A stretch of 64,000 nt of DNA from contig NC_061473.1 in NCBI RefSeq assembly GCF_022581195.2, positions 8,556,001 through 8,620,000 of the forward strand, in the 5' to 3' direction. This DNA comes from Helicoverpa zea (lineage: Eukaryota; Arthropoda; Insecta; Lepidoptera; Noctuidae). The notes under the pieces were generated by a model. The model saw nothing but the letters and a program-made list of their open reading frames with translations, did no database searches and had not been told where the DNA came from. The position numbers were made by a program, and so were the translations under genes. Position 1 is the first letter of the stretch. Every line of letters begins with the position of its first letter. Positions 32,419 through 43,275 of the stretch are shown one piece after another.

Positions 32419-32890
32419 CCTTATTTGTATGTATGTATTTATTTATTTATTATATTTTATGTTTTATTTATAGGTATATATTTTATGTTATGTAGTTTTA
32501 TCCTTGTTTTGTTTAATGTTGTGCACTTTTAATTTTCTCTTCCCTATCGCATCTCTCTATCGCTCTAAGGTTTGCTGTTAGAGAACCCAGTTCTGGGTTA
32601 AGCTCGCCTTTGTACATGTCTTCTCTGTGTTGTGTGTATTTTTATATGTTTTTATAGGTTTGTTTTCTACTTCCATACCAAAGTTCATCGACCTCACATA
32701 CAATTCTACCGTAAAAGAGTAACAGTATGAAACAAAACCATATAAAAGCGATACAATATGAATGAAACAAAGCCATTTTCAGCATTTTGCATAAAACTAT
32801 GGATTTAGCAAATGAGTGCAATTAGCAAGTCCAAAAACTACAATGAATTAAAATTAAAATACACTGCAATGATTAAATTTAGGCGTTGCC
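32419..32890. other. Probable LINE 3' UTR and flank
   Basis: AT-rich, with GTATTTATTTATTTATTAT near 32432. No gene; the LINE end is not defined. Confidence 0.4.
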
Positions 32891-33190
32891 GTACACTGCA
32901 CACTTTTAGTCGGCCGATAGTTTGTTTGGGCTCATAAACCAGTATGAAGATAAATGGTAGTACGCACATTACAAATATCAGGTATCTGGAATGTTTCATA
33001 CTGAGTGAAAACTTTGATTGATACCACGATTTTCAAAAAAATATATCCAACCATCAGCTCAACTATCGGGTAACTAGGTTGAGGACGTCAGATAGGCAGT
33101 CTCTCTTTGTAAAACACACATAGTTGGGAAAAGGTTCGGGAGATGATGACGTCAACTGTCGGCCTACTTTTTAGTCTGCAGTCTGCTCTT
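32891..33190. mobile_element. AGTCGGCCGATAG-type TIR element with nested SINE
   Basis: The left end is CTTTTAGTCGGCCGATAGTT; the right end is the inverse near 33154-33180 (CTGTCGGCCTACTTTTTAGT). The left half matches 49107-49299 closely. It is interrupted by a SINE fragment at 33067-33151. Confidence 0.65.
33067..33151 (+). mobile_element. Family A SINE fragment nested in a TIR element
   Basis: Body-tail fragment (CGGGTAACTAGGTTGAGG to AGATGATGACG) between TCAACTAT (33059-33066) and TCAACTGT (33152-33159), a short TSD with one mismatch. Heavily 5'-truncated. Confidence 0.6.
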
Positions 33191-34930
33191 AATCCTCAAT
33201 GTTCGCAAAACCGCGCATTCCTCGTAATGTATGCTTGTATGAACCTTATTACCGCTCGGAAATTATTCTGACTCTGGGCTATTCAAACTGGTAGAAAAAC
33301 AGCGTGTATTATTACTGTTTTACATAGAAATATAACTTGTGAGGCAATAAATACAGATCCCGGGAAGTAGATCGGAATCGGTAATATGTTTTGGTAAATA
33401 TTCTGTGTATGGGGATGCGGTTTCGCCGTAGGTTATACTGGGAAACTGATTTGCGTACCTGGATAAAGGTTGTGCCAAAAATATAGATTTTTGAGCAATT
33501 TTCCAAAAAATATTTAAACGAAACAATTTTGTATTTAAAAAGACTTCATAAAAGTCGTTGTTTGTTCTTTTAACTCTCTATGCAAAAATAAAGGTCTATA
33601 AGTTTGACTTCTGTGTTTGTCGAAAGTAACTAATTTGAATGTATGTCCATGGATATCCACATAACTACGTCTAAGGAAGTAATACTTCTTACTTGTTCGT
33701 CAATAAAAGCTGTTTCAGCAACCACCTGAATAAGAAAATAAATTCTGTTGTTCAAGAGTTTAGGTAAGAATATGTATAAACTACTTGCACCCGCCCGGTA
33801 AAAATGATCAAAGGTCCTTCCCCCGCTTCAATCTATTTTGCCCTTAGGGTATTATAGAGCGACACGCTGTCACGGCAAAACGGTTATACCTACCTGGTTT
33901 TATAATATTGGGGACGAATTACGTAAAATAGGAGTTTCTGTTGTCATAATCATCGTATGGTGTTTAATCCCTTGAATGCCGCTGCGCGGATCCACGCGAA
34001 ACACAATTAATTTTCTATTGTTCCCTAATTAGTGGCATTCAAGCACACTCGATAAAGAAATGTTTTTAGTTAAATGTCAAAATCAAGATTTAATATACAG
34101 AGCAATCCAAATTGACACTAGGCTCTGCTATCGCAAGCCCTAGGAGCTTTTCCACAGGGTTTTTCCTTTCAGTGTTTTTACGCGCGACACAGTCACACAG
34201 TTTCTCGCGTTATTCTCTGATGTACACACCGTTCAGCAAAATCACTGTCAATCCTGTTAAGAGACTGGCAGGAAAGCTTACTCACAGTTTGGCCTTGTGA
34301 CTTTATTCTTTATTCACGGAACACAAAATCTGATATAGATGTCAGAATTTATGACAATAAAATAGAATTAGTCTGCCTTTGTCACAATAAAATTCCGTCT
34401 GAAAATTACCACAAGTGTGCCATACAGAATTTTATTTGACAGGAGTGTTTTTGAACACCCGAGTGTTGTAGAATTGTTGAAGTTCATCGTTACGAACTCA
34501 AGTAGCACTATCGATAAACGCGATTATAAAGCATGGCTTGTTTTTTGAAATAGGCTTGTTCGATTTTTCGGTTCTGTTTTAGATAGTACCTACACATTAC
34601 GTTATCTGAAATACTTACATAGTTTTACTAATATTATTAAGCGGAAAATGTAATGTTTGTTTGGTCAAACGCGCTAATCACAGAAACTAATGCTCTATTT
34701 TTTTTTCAGTTTCACGTATTTAATTTACTGAAGAACCTAATTTACAGACTTTTATTTGTATAAAATATTACTATAAGTACCAACATTACTAATATAACAG
34801 AAAAGCTTCTACAATACCAAATAAAACCTTTACTAAAGCTGAAACCCAGTGCCCCATTTAATTGAGTCCACTCCTGTAGTCCCCATTCGCCTGATTACGC
34901 GCACTATTGTACTGAAATCATTATTATTGA
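33191..34930. other. Intergenic DNA, no recognised gene
   Basis: 1.7 kb of AT-rich DNA. The segment GATCCACGCGAAACACAATT with TTTTCTATTGTTC (33989-34023) recurs in diverged form at about 61540-61580, so an unnamed repeat is present. The 62-codon frame at 34112 has no motif. Confidence 0.4.
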
Positions 34931-35012
34931 GAGCTTTATTTTCTAGCTGGAAAATAAAGCTCATTTTATATTAGCTTATCAAAATGCAGCAGCATTTTAA
35001 TAAGCTAATATA
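34931..35012. repeat. Two adjacent hairpins
   Basis: First: GAGCTTTATTTT (34931-34942) pairs perfectly with 34951-34962 over an 8-nt loop. Second, 4 nt later: TATATTAGCTTAT plus AAAATGC (34967-34987) pairs with 34992-35012 with one C-A mismatch and the loop AGCA, 20 bp in total. Confidence 0.75.
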
Positions 35013-35640
35013 TATTAATATGAATAGTACTGTATATATATTAATAGTACTGGTTGTAGATCTTATTCTCATATATGCAGATTATCCTCAGATATGCAGA
35101 TTAAATCACCAGGAGCAGCTATGTACCAGGATAAAATGAAATCTTTCTAATATTCAAATGTATAAACATATACATACTAGCAACTACCCGCAGTTCCACT
35201 CGCGTGCTGAAAAAACTAAAAAAATATTTGGTAAAAAGTAGTAAGTATATGACCTTTCTCAAGTTCCAGGCAATCAATGTAAGATTCATTAAAATCGGAT
35301 CAGAAATTTTGGCATTTGAAAGCTAGACATGCAAACAGAGTCATACTTTTAACATAGTACCTATGATAATTTACCTCTAATTAAGACTAAAAGGACATTC
35401 GGGTACTTTGATTGTTTAACCAACCAGTTTTTAACACAAATCACTTTACAACCTTCGAATCCTTTTAATATTATTCAGTCATTTTGAAGGTCTTCAAACC
35501 AATAGAATCTATTACAACAAATAGGCCTTTATTTTCTTTGAACACAAAATATCAAAACAAACCAAAAAGCTTTATTTCTGCCCATTCACCATCATCCAAA
35601 AATAACAAACGACACTGCTTTAAGCCGAATCGTAATTAAC
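35013..35640. other. Intergenic DNA with a repeat remnant
   Basis: Segment 35180-35345 (CAACTACCCGCAGTTCCACT to AAAGCTAGACATGCAAACAG) is a degraded interspersed repeat. No gene. Confidence 0.4.
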
Positions 35641-35643
35641 AGC

Positions 35644-35650
35644 TATAAAT
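35644..35650 (+). promoter_or_regulatory. Candidate TATA box
   Basis: TATAAAT, about 79 bp upstream of ATG 35723 and about 115 bp upstream of a strong splice donor at 35765. The spacing would put a start site near 35674. No clear initiator was seen. Confidence 0.35.
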
Positions 35651-35673
35651 TAGAACCGTCACATAAAGTCGGT

Positions 35674-35764
35674 GCGAGTGGCTGTATTATTTACGAGCTG
35701 ACTGCTGATTCTCCGATCATTCATGAAACAATTTATGGTGATGTCATTTGGAGTCTATGTTTAG
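35674..35764 (+). other. Candidate first exon (coding status unclear)
   Basis: Ends at an ideal donor, TTTAG|GTGAGT (35765). The ATG at 35723 opens a hydrophobic peptide, MKQFMVMSFGVYV, like the start of a secreted insect protein, but the last codon before the donor is TAG in the same frame. So the exon is either untranslated with a short upstream ORF, uses an earlier donor (TTTATG|GTGATG, coding only MKQFM, as in many cuticle-protein genes), or is chance. No downstream exon was identified. Confidence 0.3.
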
Positions 35765-37899
35765 GTGAGTCCAATTCCAGGGGAGCTGGTGAAATGAGGT
35801 TAGGTGTGTTGAAAATAAAGTTTGTAATGCTTATTTTTTAAGATCATAGAAGAATTTGTTTGTCTGCTTGAAAGCGCTAATTTCAAGAACTACTGGTTTG
35901 ATTAAGAAAAAACTAGTATTTTAATAAGCCCGTTGATCTAGGTCATACATAGGTCATAGGCTGGGTGGGCAAAGTAGTTCCCAGGCGACGTAGTAAAAAC
36001 CGCTGACGGAAGCTACAGCCTTTAAAATGTATGTTGTCAAAGTAACCAAATAGGTGTCAGAATATTATTAAACAAAGGATTAACTTCTATGTGACGCTTC
36101 ACTCTCACGGGTTTGCCGAGCTTAAAATATGTGTGAGAACTCTAAAAAATGCATTCATTCCGTTTGTTTTCGTTGTGCCATTTGCGCGAAAAGACGTTAT
36201 TATACACACGGACTCACAAACTTTCATCTCTATAACGTTAAAAACTTTTTACACTGTAAAACCAGTAAAGTAGAAGGTAAAAATGACATCAAAAATAATA
36301 AACTCCATGCTTAAGCCTGCCTACAATGTAAATAAGGTAGCCATTACAACCGGGATCACTTTCCTGGAATGCATAATTTAGAATATCTTAAAGTTTGTCA
36401 TCCAGCCGCTGTGTAATAGCCGAATTAATTCGGAAATGAGAAAATTTTCTCGGATTATCTCAGCTTGCTTACCTTGCGCTCTAGGAAACTATATAAACGC
36501 GGAGAAACCGCTTTTATATACCTTGTAGAATACCACATTTTTAACAAAAGCTGAGTAAATATATCTTCGCTTTGAAGAGAAAAAGCTTACTTATATACTA
36601 CGTTTTGACGTACATGTATTTAAGTAACATTTTCAACCAAATAATGTTTTTTTTTATTTAGGTATTAATAATTTATTTATGGCTTATTTGTCAAGGGTCT
36701 TAAAACCAAAAATGTGGTCAACCTTGCACCTAAGCACAACTCTCTTGGGACAAAACCCAGTCTTAAGAAAACAAGCAGACAATTAGTAATTAATCAAACT
36801 AATTAACTAAAACTGTCCCAATTGAAAATAAACCAAAATATTAAAAAAACCGACTCTGCTTTCAAAATAAAATTACCCATTTTCCCCTAATATTTTTCGA
36901 CACAAGGACCGACCGCCAATATAATCCCCTTTTAAAGCAGATATACTCTTATAAATCATGGATTAACAAGTGGAGCTTTCTAAAAATTGAGCGGAGACCA
37001 GTCATACCATAAATTTACAGTATGCAGAGTTGTCAATCCTTTGGCTCGCTCACAAAAATGTACGGACACGAAAATTGTGCTCCAATGTAATTCGCTACGC
37101 GATTCTGCTTTTGAATGCAATATGTTTTACTTTAGGACTTGTGTTTGAAAATTGTGTTGCACGAGCTTTTTTGGAGCTGTTTTAACGTGACATGGAACTT
37201 TTGACATAGAAATAATGTTCTGAGGATTCTTCTTTATCCAATTCAGAAGGACAGAAGAAAATATGACGTTAAGCTGTTGCTACTTAATATTGTTCATTGG
37301 CCGTATTATAACTTAATAATCAAATAAAGATTTTGAATCTCAGTTTCAAGGGTCTGTCTGTTCCTAAGTTCACACAGAGACATCAGTTTCGAAGCCGGAT
37401 GTTACTTTTGCAAGCCGATCTAAAACATAGTTGGGGAAAGTCTCTAGGCAAATGATGACTGTTCATAACATGGGGTTTACTTTAAATCCCCTTTCGGCTT
37501 TACTTTCGGGTATATTTTTAACAACCTATGTAAATACCTAGGTTCATCACTTGTTTAGTACCTATATTACAAGCTTTACTCAGTTCGGTATAAGATGACA
37601 TTGTAAATGTGTGAGGAACATACATTCTCCTCTTGTAATGTCCTGACCTTCGTCGTGTCACGTGACTGACCCAACAATTAGGACCGCCTCACACGTTGTC
37701 CGCGCACGTTTGTCACTTTCTTTCCAGTCGTAATTAGTTTTGGACCTTTCACATGACAAAATTTGTTCTAAAGCGTTACAATTACGTGTAAACAGGATTT
37801 TTAGAACAAAGCAAAAGTAAAAATAATGCCTGGAGTCAGCCTTGCCAGCTTTGCCGTCTTGAGCGCAAGTGGTGATTGATACTCATCCTTTCTCTGTAT
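35765..37899. other. Long stretch with no recognised gene
   Basis: If the exon at 35674 is real, this is intron. Overlapping frames of 60-61 codons at 36091-36314 have no motif. No recurring repeat was noticed. Confidence 0.4.
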
Positions 37900-38030
37900 T
37901 TCTTTTCCCAACCAGGTTGGGGCCTTACGGATGCAGCTGAGTACCAGTGTTTAACATGAAGCGACTGCCTATCTGACCTCCTCAACCCAGTTACCTTGGC
38001 AACCCAATACTCCTTGGTAAGACTTGGTAA
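37900..38030 (-). mobile_element. Family A SINE fragment
   Basis: Minus-strand body piece from CTTTTCCCAACCAGGTTGGG through GACTGCCTATCTGACCTCC to TACTCCTTGGTAAGACTTGG. 5'-truncated. Confidence 0.65.
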
Positions 38031-38501
38031 CCAGTGTCACCGTATTAGAGACACAACGCACGTCTGAGCAACGCGTTGACATCGCCAACGCCTCTGGGAC
38101 GCATTCTCTTTTATATTCAGACCGTCTCTTCAATCTAACGTTCATTAAGTCTACTTTTCGATTTCTCGACATTTTGCTACTTCATTTATTATGGAAATTT
38201 TATGGGATCAATTCTGTTTTATGGGTTTTGAAAGGATTTTCTGTGTTGTCATGGTTGTGAATGAGCCCTATTAGTACCTAAGACCAATCTGGTCTACGGT
38301 GACAGTATTCGACTATTTTATATTCTTTACAATGGTTTATAATGCAATAAAGCAACACCAGTTCACTATAGGTAACAAATTTTGCGTCATCTTGAAAATA
38401 CCTAAAACTTAGTATAAGTATAACTTCTTGTACAACAAAACATAAAATTATGCCACATTTTTGCTGCATTTATTCTACAATTTGAACTTTAATATCCAGC
38501 T
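38031..38501. other. Intergenic DNA, nothing recognised
   Basis: No supported gene. Confidence 0.4.
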
Positions 38502-38575
38502 AATCATCATCATCATCATCATCGTCAGCCTATCGCAGTCCACTGCTGGACATAGGCCTCTCAATAGCTGCCTGT
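38502..38575 (-). repeat. (ATC)n tract with RTE-like 3' end
   Basis: Seven or eight ATC units, then GTCAGCCTATCGCAGTCCAC and TGCTGGACATAGGCCTC. On the minus strand this is the GAGGCCTATGTCCAGCAGTG end followed by a GAT repeat, as at the 3' end of the RTE copy at 40874. Confidence 0.65.
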
Positions 38576-38677
38576 CAATAGCTAATTCATTGTCTCAAAA
38601 ATAAAATACCTACAACGAAAATCTATCACTCATCCTTACCAATTTGAGTCTCACCTCACTCATCTTCAGTGTAATAG

Positions 38678-38732
38678 TGTCACACAACAACCCTGTCAGT
38701 GCAAGCGTGACACTAAAATGATCAGTCCCGTG
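38678..38732 (+). repeat. 55-bp direct repeat, left copy
   Basis: Starts TGTCACAC and ends GATCAGTCCCGTG, immediately left of the MITE at 38734. Its last 28 bases are identical to those of 39457-39512. Confidence 0.7.
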
Positions 38733-38733
38733 C

Positions 38734-39456
38734 CAGGGAGTAAAGAAAGATGAGCAGAGATAGCTTAATGCAGGTAGATCAGGCGCCTTATATTAGGTCA
38801 AATACTTATGGTGGGCATGGCCAAAACGTCAAAAAGTCGTGGTGGCCTAGTGGGTAAAGGACCAACCTCTCAAGTATGAGGGCGCGGGTTCGATCCCAGG
38901 TCAGGCAAGTACCAATGCAACTTTTCTAAGTTTGTATGTACTTTCTAAGTATATCTTAGACACCATTGACTGTGTTTCGGATGGCACGTTAAACTGTAGG
39001 TCCCGGCTGTCATTGAACATCCTTGGCAGTCGTTACGGGTAGTCAGAAGCCAGTAAGTCTGACACCAGTCTAACCAAGGGGTATCGGGTTGCCCGGGTAA
39101 CTGGGTTGAGGAGGTCAGATAGGCAGTCGCTTCTTGTAAAGCACTGGTACTCAGCTGAATCCGGATAGACTGGAAGCCGACCCCAACATGATTGGGAAAA
39201 AGGCTCGGAGGATGATGGGCATGACCAAAACTATCAGTTACGAGTTAACAAAGCGTTAACAAAGGTATCCTGATATCAGAATGAATGACCTTTAGATGTT
39301 GATTATCTTGAAAACCATGAGGGTAGCAATTGGTAGCAACTTTCTATATGTATTTCCAGGGGATCTATAAGAAGTGCTCATTGATACTTACATCACTACT
39401 ACTTTCTTAAGTCATTTTCTCTTATAGCATCTCCGCTAGTCATTTAGTTCTCCGTG
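38734..39456. mobile_element. CACGGAG MITE (copy E) with nested SINE
   Basis: The left end is CAGGGAGTAAAGAAAGATGA; the right end is CATCTCCGCTAGTCATTTAG then TTCTCCGTG. Removal of the SINE at 38828-39216 leaves about 320 bp, close to the other copies. It is bracketed exactly by the 55-bp repeats, and no 8-bp TSD is seen. Confidence 0.65.
38828..39216 (+). mobile_element. Full-length tRNA-headed SINE, family A
   Basis: 389 bp. The A box TGGCCTAGTGGG and B box GGTTCGATCCC are in the head; the body runs through ACCAATGCAACTTTTCTAAG, GCACGTTAAACTGTAGGTCC and GGAGGTCAGATAGGCAGTCG; the tail is GGCTCGGAGGATGAT. A 15-bp TSD with one mismatch, GGGCATGRCCAAAAC, lies at 38813-38827 and 39217-39231 inside the host MITE. 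This is the best reference copy in the window. Confidence 0.85.
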
Positions 39457-39512
39457 TGTCACATACAGTTAACCCTGCTAGTGCGCGTGACACTAAAATG
39501 ATCAGTCCCGTG
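39457..39512 (+). repeat. 55-bp direct repeat, right copy
   Basis: Starts TGTCACATAC directly after the MITE's last base and ends GATCAGTCCCGTG. Confidence 0.7.
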
Positions 39513-40409
39513 TCCGACAATCAGGGACTCAGCTCACGCGCCTAGCTCTTTGTCTTACGTTCCTTGTTGTGTGGTACAAGCTGTAGGCGAAGGGTTAATT
39601 AGTGTAATAGAACGGTAAGTAGCCTGTTATGTGGACGAAGGGAGAATATATTGTGAGCGACGTTCTGAACGTGTTTAATGGGTACATGTGGTAATTAAAA
39701 ACTATAGTGTGAATTATGAAGAGTGTGGGTAGGAAATATTTAGGACCTTATAGAGAATGAATGAGAGGATATATTACTGACCTCTAATAAATTGGAATAA
39801 GAGTAGGAGGATTATAAAATAGGATCGATTATCAAGAATTGCGTGGCCAGCACTATTTTTTTTTTTTGGTTGAATTTTTCTGTTTACAGGTTTTGACTGC
39901 GTAATAATTTCTTGCGTAATCTTTCCGTAACCTAGCTTTTTATAGCTGAAATCTTCAAAAACGCTATATCTTTAGACTCAGCCCTCAGTCCGCTCACACA
40001 ATACCGTGTCGCGAAACTCGAGCAAAGTTTCGAATGTCCCACTTTGTAAAACGTTATATTTGAAGCTTCCAACTTAAAGTTTTCACTATAGTTTTGTAGT
40101 TTTTTCATAATATGATAATATTATTAAAGAGACGTTTTGGTTTTAAAATGGAAGGAAGATTTTAAGTTATAGATCCACATTTTTTTACCTACTCATATTA
40201 TAAGAGGTATAGATTGTGAGTTGATTTTTACTTATGTATTGTGAGTTTCAAGAGAGTAATCAATCTGTAGATGAACTGAGCCAATTTTGAAAATTCTTTT
40301 TCTAGCAAAAAAATACTTTATTTGTGCCTGTCGTAGGCTCTACTTTATTCTGACAGATCGAGAAACATCTCGATGACTAGGATTAAAAAACTATGTTTCA
40401 CATAATATG
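39513..40409. other. Intergenic DNA, nothing recognised
   Basis: AT-rich; no supported gene. Confidence 0.4.
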
Positions 40410-40883
40410 TATATGTTATGGACCATGTGATTAATTCGGGCATTATAAATAATGCCCGAGCATTATGAATAATGTCTAGCTTTATCGGGCCACATGATTA
40501 ATAACTATCTTAACTTCATTATTTATCACATTGCACGGGCATTATTATATTGCTACATGACAGTTGGGCAATTTGATAAAAAAGCTATATTTTGCGCGGT
40601 GATATTTTCATTTGACTTTTATTAAGAGAAGATATTAATTATGCCAAATAATAAGTCTATTGCTTAAACTTTAGTTTATTTTGTTTTGTAATAATAAGTA
40701 ATTTCTATAAAACAAAGATTTGTTGTAAAATTTTTGTTTTTTAATAATATTTTTTGTTATATTTTTAATATGACTTTCCTTAACTTTTAAATGCAAAAAC
40801 TAGTAAATTTTTAAGGCAGAAGTCCTTCATAATTAATCCAAATCATGAGGCTGATTATTTAAGTGGTTTGATATTTCATCATC

Positions 40884-41117
40884 TCAGGCATAGGACGTCC
40901 ACTGCTGAACATAGGCCTCCCCCTTAGATCTCCACAGATACCTGTTGGAGGCGACCTGCATCCAGCGTCTTCCGGCGACCTTTATAAGGTCGTCTGTCCA
41001 CCTCGTTGGTGGACGTCCTACGCTGCGCTTGCTAGTCCGTGGTCTCCACTCCAGCACTTTACGACCCCAACGGCCATCTGCTCTGCGAGCAATATGGCCT
41101 GCCCATTGCCACTTCAA
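40884..41117 (-). pseudogene. C-terminal end of RTE reverse transcriptase ORF
   Basis: 77 codons from KWQWAGHIARR to YVQQWTSYA and stop. The RTE C-terminal domain is well conserved here, while the region upstream is shifted out of frame near 41200-41230. Confidence 0.75.
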
Positions 41118-41323
41118 CTTGCTAATCCGGTGGGCTATATCGGTGACTTTAGTTCGTCTACGGATCTCCTCATTTCGGATTCGATCACGTAGAGAAACCG
41201 GGTCGTTGAGAGACTTTGAGCTTTGAGATGAGGCCGATAGTGAGAGACCAGGTTTCGGTGCCGTAAGTCATCACTGGTAGCACACATTGGTTGAAGACTT
41301 TCGTCTTGAGGCACATACCTCAT

Positions 41324-41708
41324 CATCCTCCGAGCCTTTTCCTAACTATGTTGGGGTCGGCTTCCAGTCTAACCGGATTCAGCTGAGTACCAGTGCTTTA
41401 CAAGAAGCGACTGCCTATCTGACCTCCTCAACCCAGTTACCCGGGCAACCCGATACTCCTTAGTTAGACTGGTTTCAGACTTACTGGCTTCTGACTACCC
41501 GTAACGACTGTCAAGGATGTTCAATGACAGCCGGGACCTACAGTTTAACGTGCCATCCGAAACACAGTCATTGGTGTCTAAGATATACTTAGAAAGTACA
41601 TACAAACTTAGAAAAGTTGTATTGGTACTTGCCTGACCTGGAATCGAACCCGCGCCCTCATACTCGAGAGGTTGGTTCCTTGCCCACTAGGCCACCACGA
41701 CTTTTTAG
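41324..41708 (-). mobile_element. Full-length tRNA-headed SINE nested in RTE LINE
   Basis: Family A, minus strand: the CATCATCCTCCGAGCC tail at left and the tRNA head at right (CCCACTAGGCCACCACGAC reversed). A perfect 16-bp TSD, GAGGCACATACCTCAT, lies at 41308-41323 and 41709-41724. The duplication repeats codons of the RTE ORF, which proves the order of insertion. Confidence 0.85.
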
Positions 41709-42069
41709 GAGGCACATACCTCATGTCGGACGAAAAAACATTGCGTAGTTTCCCGAACTCTGTCCAGCCGAGTTGGATTCGGCGGTTGACCTCTTTCTCG
41801 ATGTTGGACCTGCCTAATTGGACTACTTGTCCTAGCATAGCGTTTGATACTTAGTTTATTTTAAATTAAATGGCAATAACAATAAAAAAAATTGAAATTA
41901 AATATGTTTGTATTACTTTGCCCAAAAGGTCACGGGCAATATGTATAGTGCCCGGTCAATTTGATTATTTAAATAATTATTATCAAATTGCACTCTCATA
42001 TTGGGCATTTTTCATAATGACCGGGCATTATGTATACTGACCAATTTATCACTTGGTCCATAACATATA

Positions 42070-42464
42070 TAAGAAAACTCCTACAAACTTCTTTTTGTTT
42101 AATCATGCTCCAAAAATCATACCAGCCACCCACCAGCAACATATTGGCTAAAAAATTCACTACCTGGCATAATTCTTTACACAAACAAATTCAAGTTCAT
42201 TGAACTGTGATTAAACAAATACCTATCTATACTTCATTTAGTACAAAGTGTATACAGTAAATAATATTCAATACAGTCACAGGCTTTCTTGTTCTTTCAG
42301 AAAATACAAAAGTAGCCTCAAGGCTTCCCTTTGATCCTCCGCTTTGTACGGCCCTGTTCATAAGCCCAAGATTACTGCTATTGATATCATTGTTTTGAGA
42401 GCTCACAATGTTCTTAGTTGTGCTGAGAAATAGTAAAAAATCTGAAATAGTAAGTTAATAGTAA
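42070..42464. other. Intergenic DNA, nothing recognised
   Basis: No supported gene. Confidence 0.4.
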
Positions 42465-42645
42465 GTTGGTTTTCAGTCTAAAAGGCTGCAGTAGAATACC
42501 AGTATTTTGTACGGAGCGACTGCCTATCTGACCTTCTAATCACTGTCACCGGGCACTCGATACCCGTAATGACTGCCAAAGATGACCAAATGACAGCCGA
42601 GATGCAAAAAACGTGCCTTCCCTAACTTGTCATGATATAGATTGC
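42465..42645 (-). mobile_element. Decayed family A SINE body
   Basis: Minus-strand landmarks AATACCAGTATTTTGTACGG, GACTGCCTATCTGACCTTCT, TACCCGTAATGACTGCCAAA and ACGTGCCTTCCC; no head. Confidence 0.6.
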
Positions 42646-43156
42646 TGCTTAACCTTATAATCGATCAACCAATGCGGTTGTTGCCTACATAGCCGAGAAT
42701 TGATAAAATATAATTAAGAACTCATTGACATTCATTGGTATGTAAACCCGAAAATACCAACGCCGGTCAACTCAACCATATTCGCATATTTATATAATTA
42801 TGTCAAATAAAATATCTATAAAATAAATTCATGGCAAAATTACTAAGAAATTATATGAGTATGATACTCTATAATAATGCCAAAAGGGAAATAATATGCC
42901 ATGATATGTTTATCAAATGTTATGAGATGGTTATCATTTATGGGTTGGCTGCATGCCAGCGCCCATTGCACTGTTAATGCATATTAAAGATGATATGGAC
43001 CGTTATGCTATGTTTTTATTGCGCTCGGATAATATTCGAAAATAGTGCGAATTAAAGTTGCTATATTTGTACGTGGAAATAGGAAATGAGCAGGTGGGTT
43101 TATTCCGCATAATACTAGTTAGGTATTTGTGATAGGAAAACCTCTCGACTCTTGAA
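42646..43156. other. Intergenic DNA, nothing recognised
   Basis: No supported gene. Confidence 0.4.
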
Positions 43157-43275
43157 AATCTGAAATCACCAACCGGCATTGAGCAAGCATGGTGATTAAC
43201 GCTCAATCTTTCTATGCGTGTGAAAGGAGGCCTGTGCCCAGCCGTGGGACGATAAAAAGGCTGACGATGATTATT
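43157..43275 (+). repeat. RTE-type 3' tail module
   Basis: CTGAAATCACCAACCGGCAT to CCCAGCCGTGGGACGATAAA, then GGCTGACGATGAT. Same module as 1670-1798. Confidence 0.65.

Larger units (their letters stand above)
40874..41841 (-). mobile_element. 5'-truncated RTE-like LINE fragment
   Basis: The minus strand encodes the end of an RTE/BovB-type reverse transcriptase ORF: LGQVVQLGRSN and VNRRIQLGWTEFGKL upstream of a nested SINE, then WQWAGHIARRADGRWG, VLEWRPRTSKRSVGRPPTRW and YVQQWTS with stop near 40884. Frameshifts are present, so it is dead. A possible 8-bp TSD, GTTTGATA, lies at 40866-40873 and 41842-41849. The 3' end carries GATGATG-type sequence. Confidence 0.8.
40410..42069. mobile_element. 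TIR element (TATGTTATGGACCA) hosting a LINE and a SINE
   Basis: The ends TATATGTTATGGACCA (40410) and TGGTCCATAACATATA (to 42069) are inverted for about 27 bp. Inner hairpins such as GGGCATTATAAATAATGCCC lie near 40438, with related GGGC..GCCC pairs near 41943 and 42003. Without the LINE (40874-41841) about 690 bp remain. The ends are compatible with a TA target. Confidence 0.65.
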
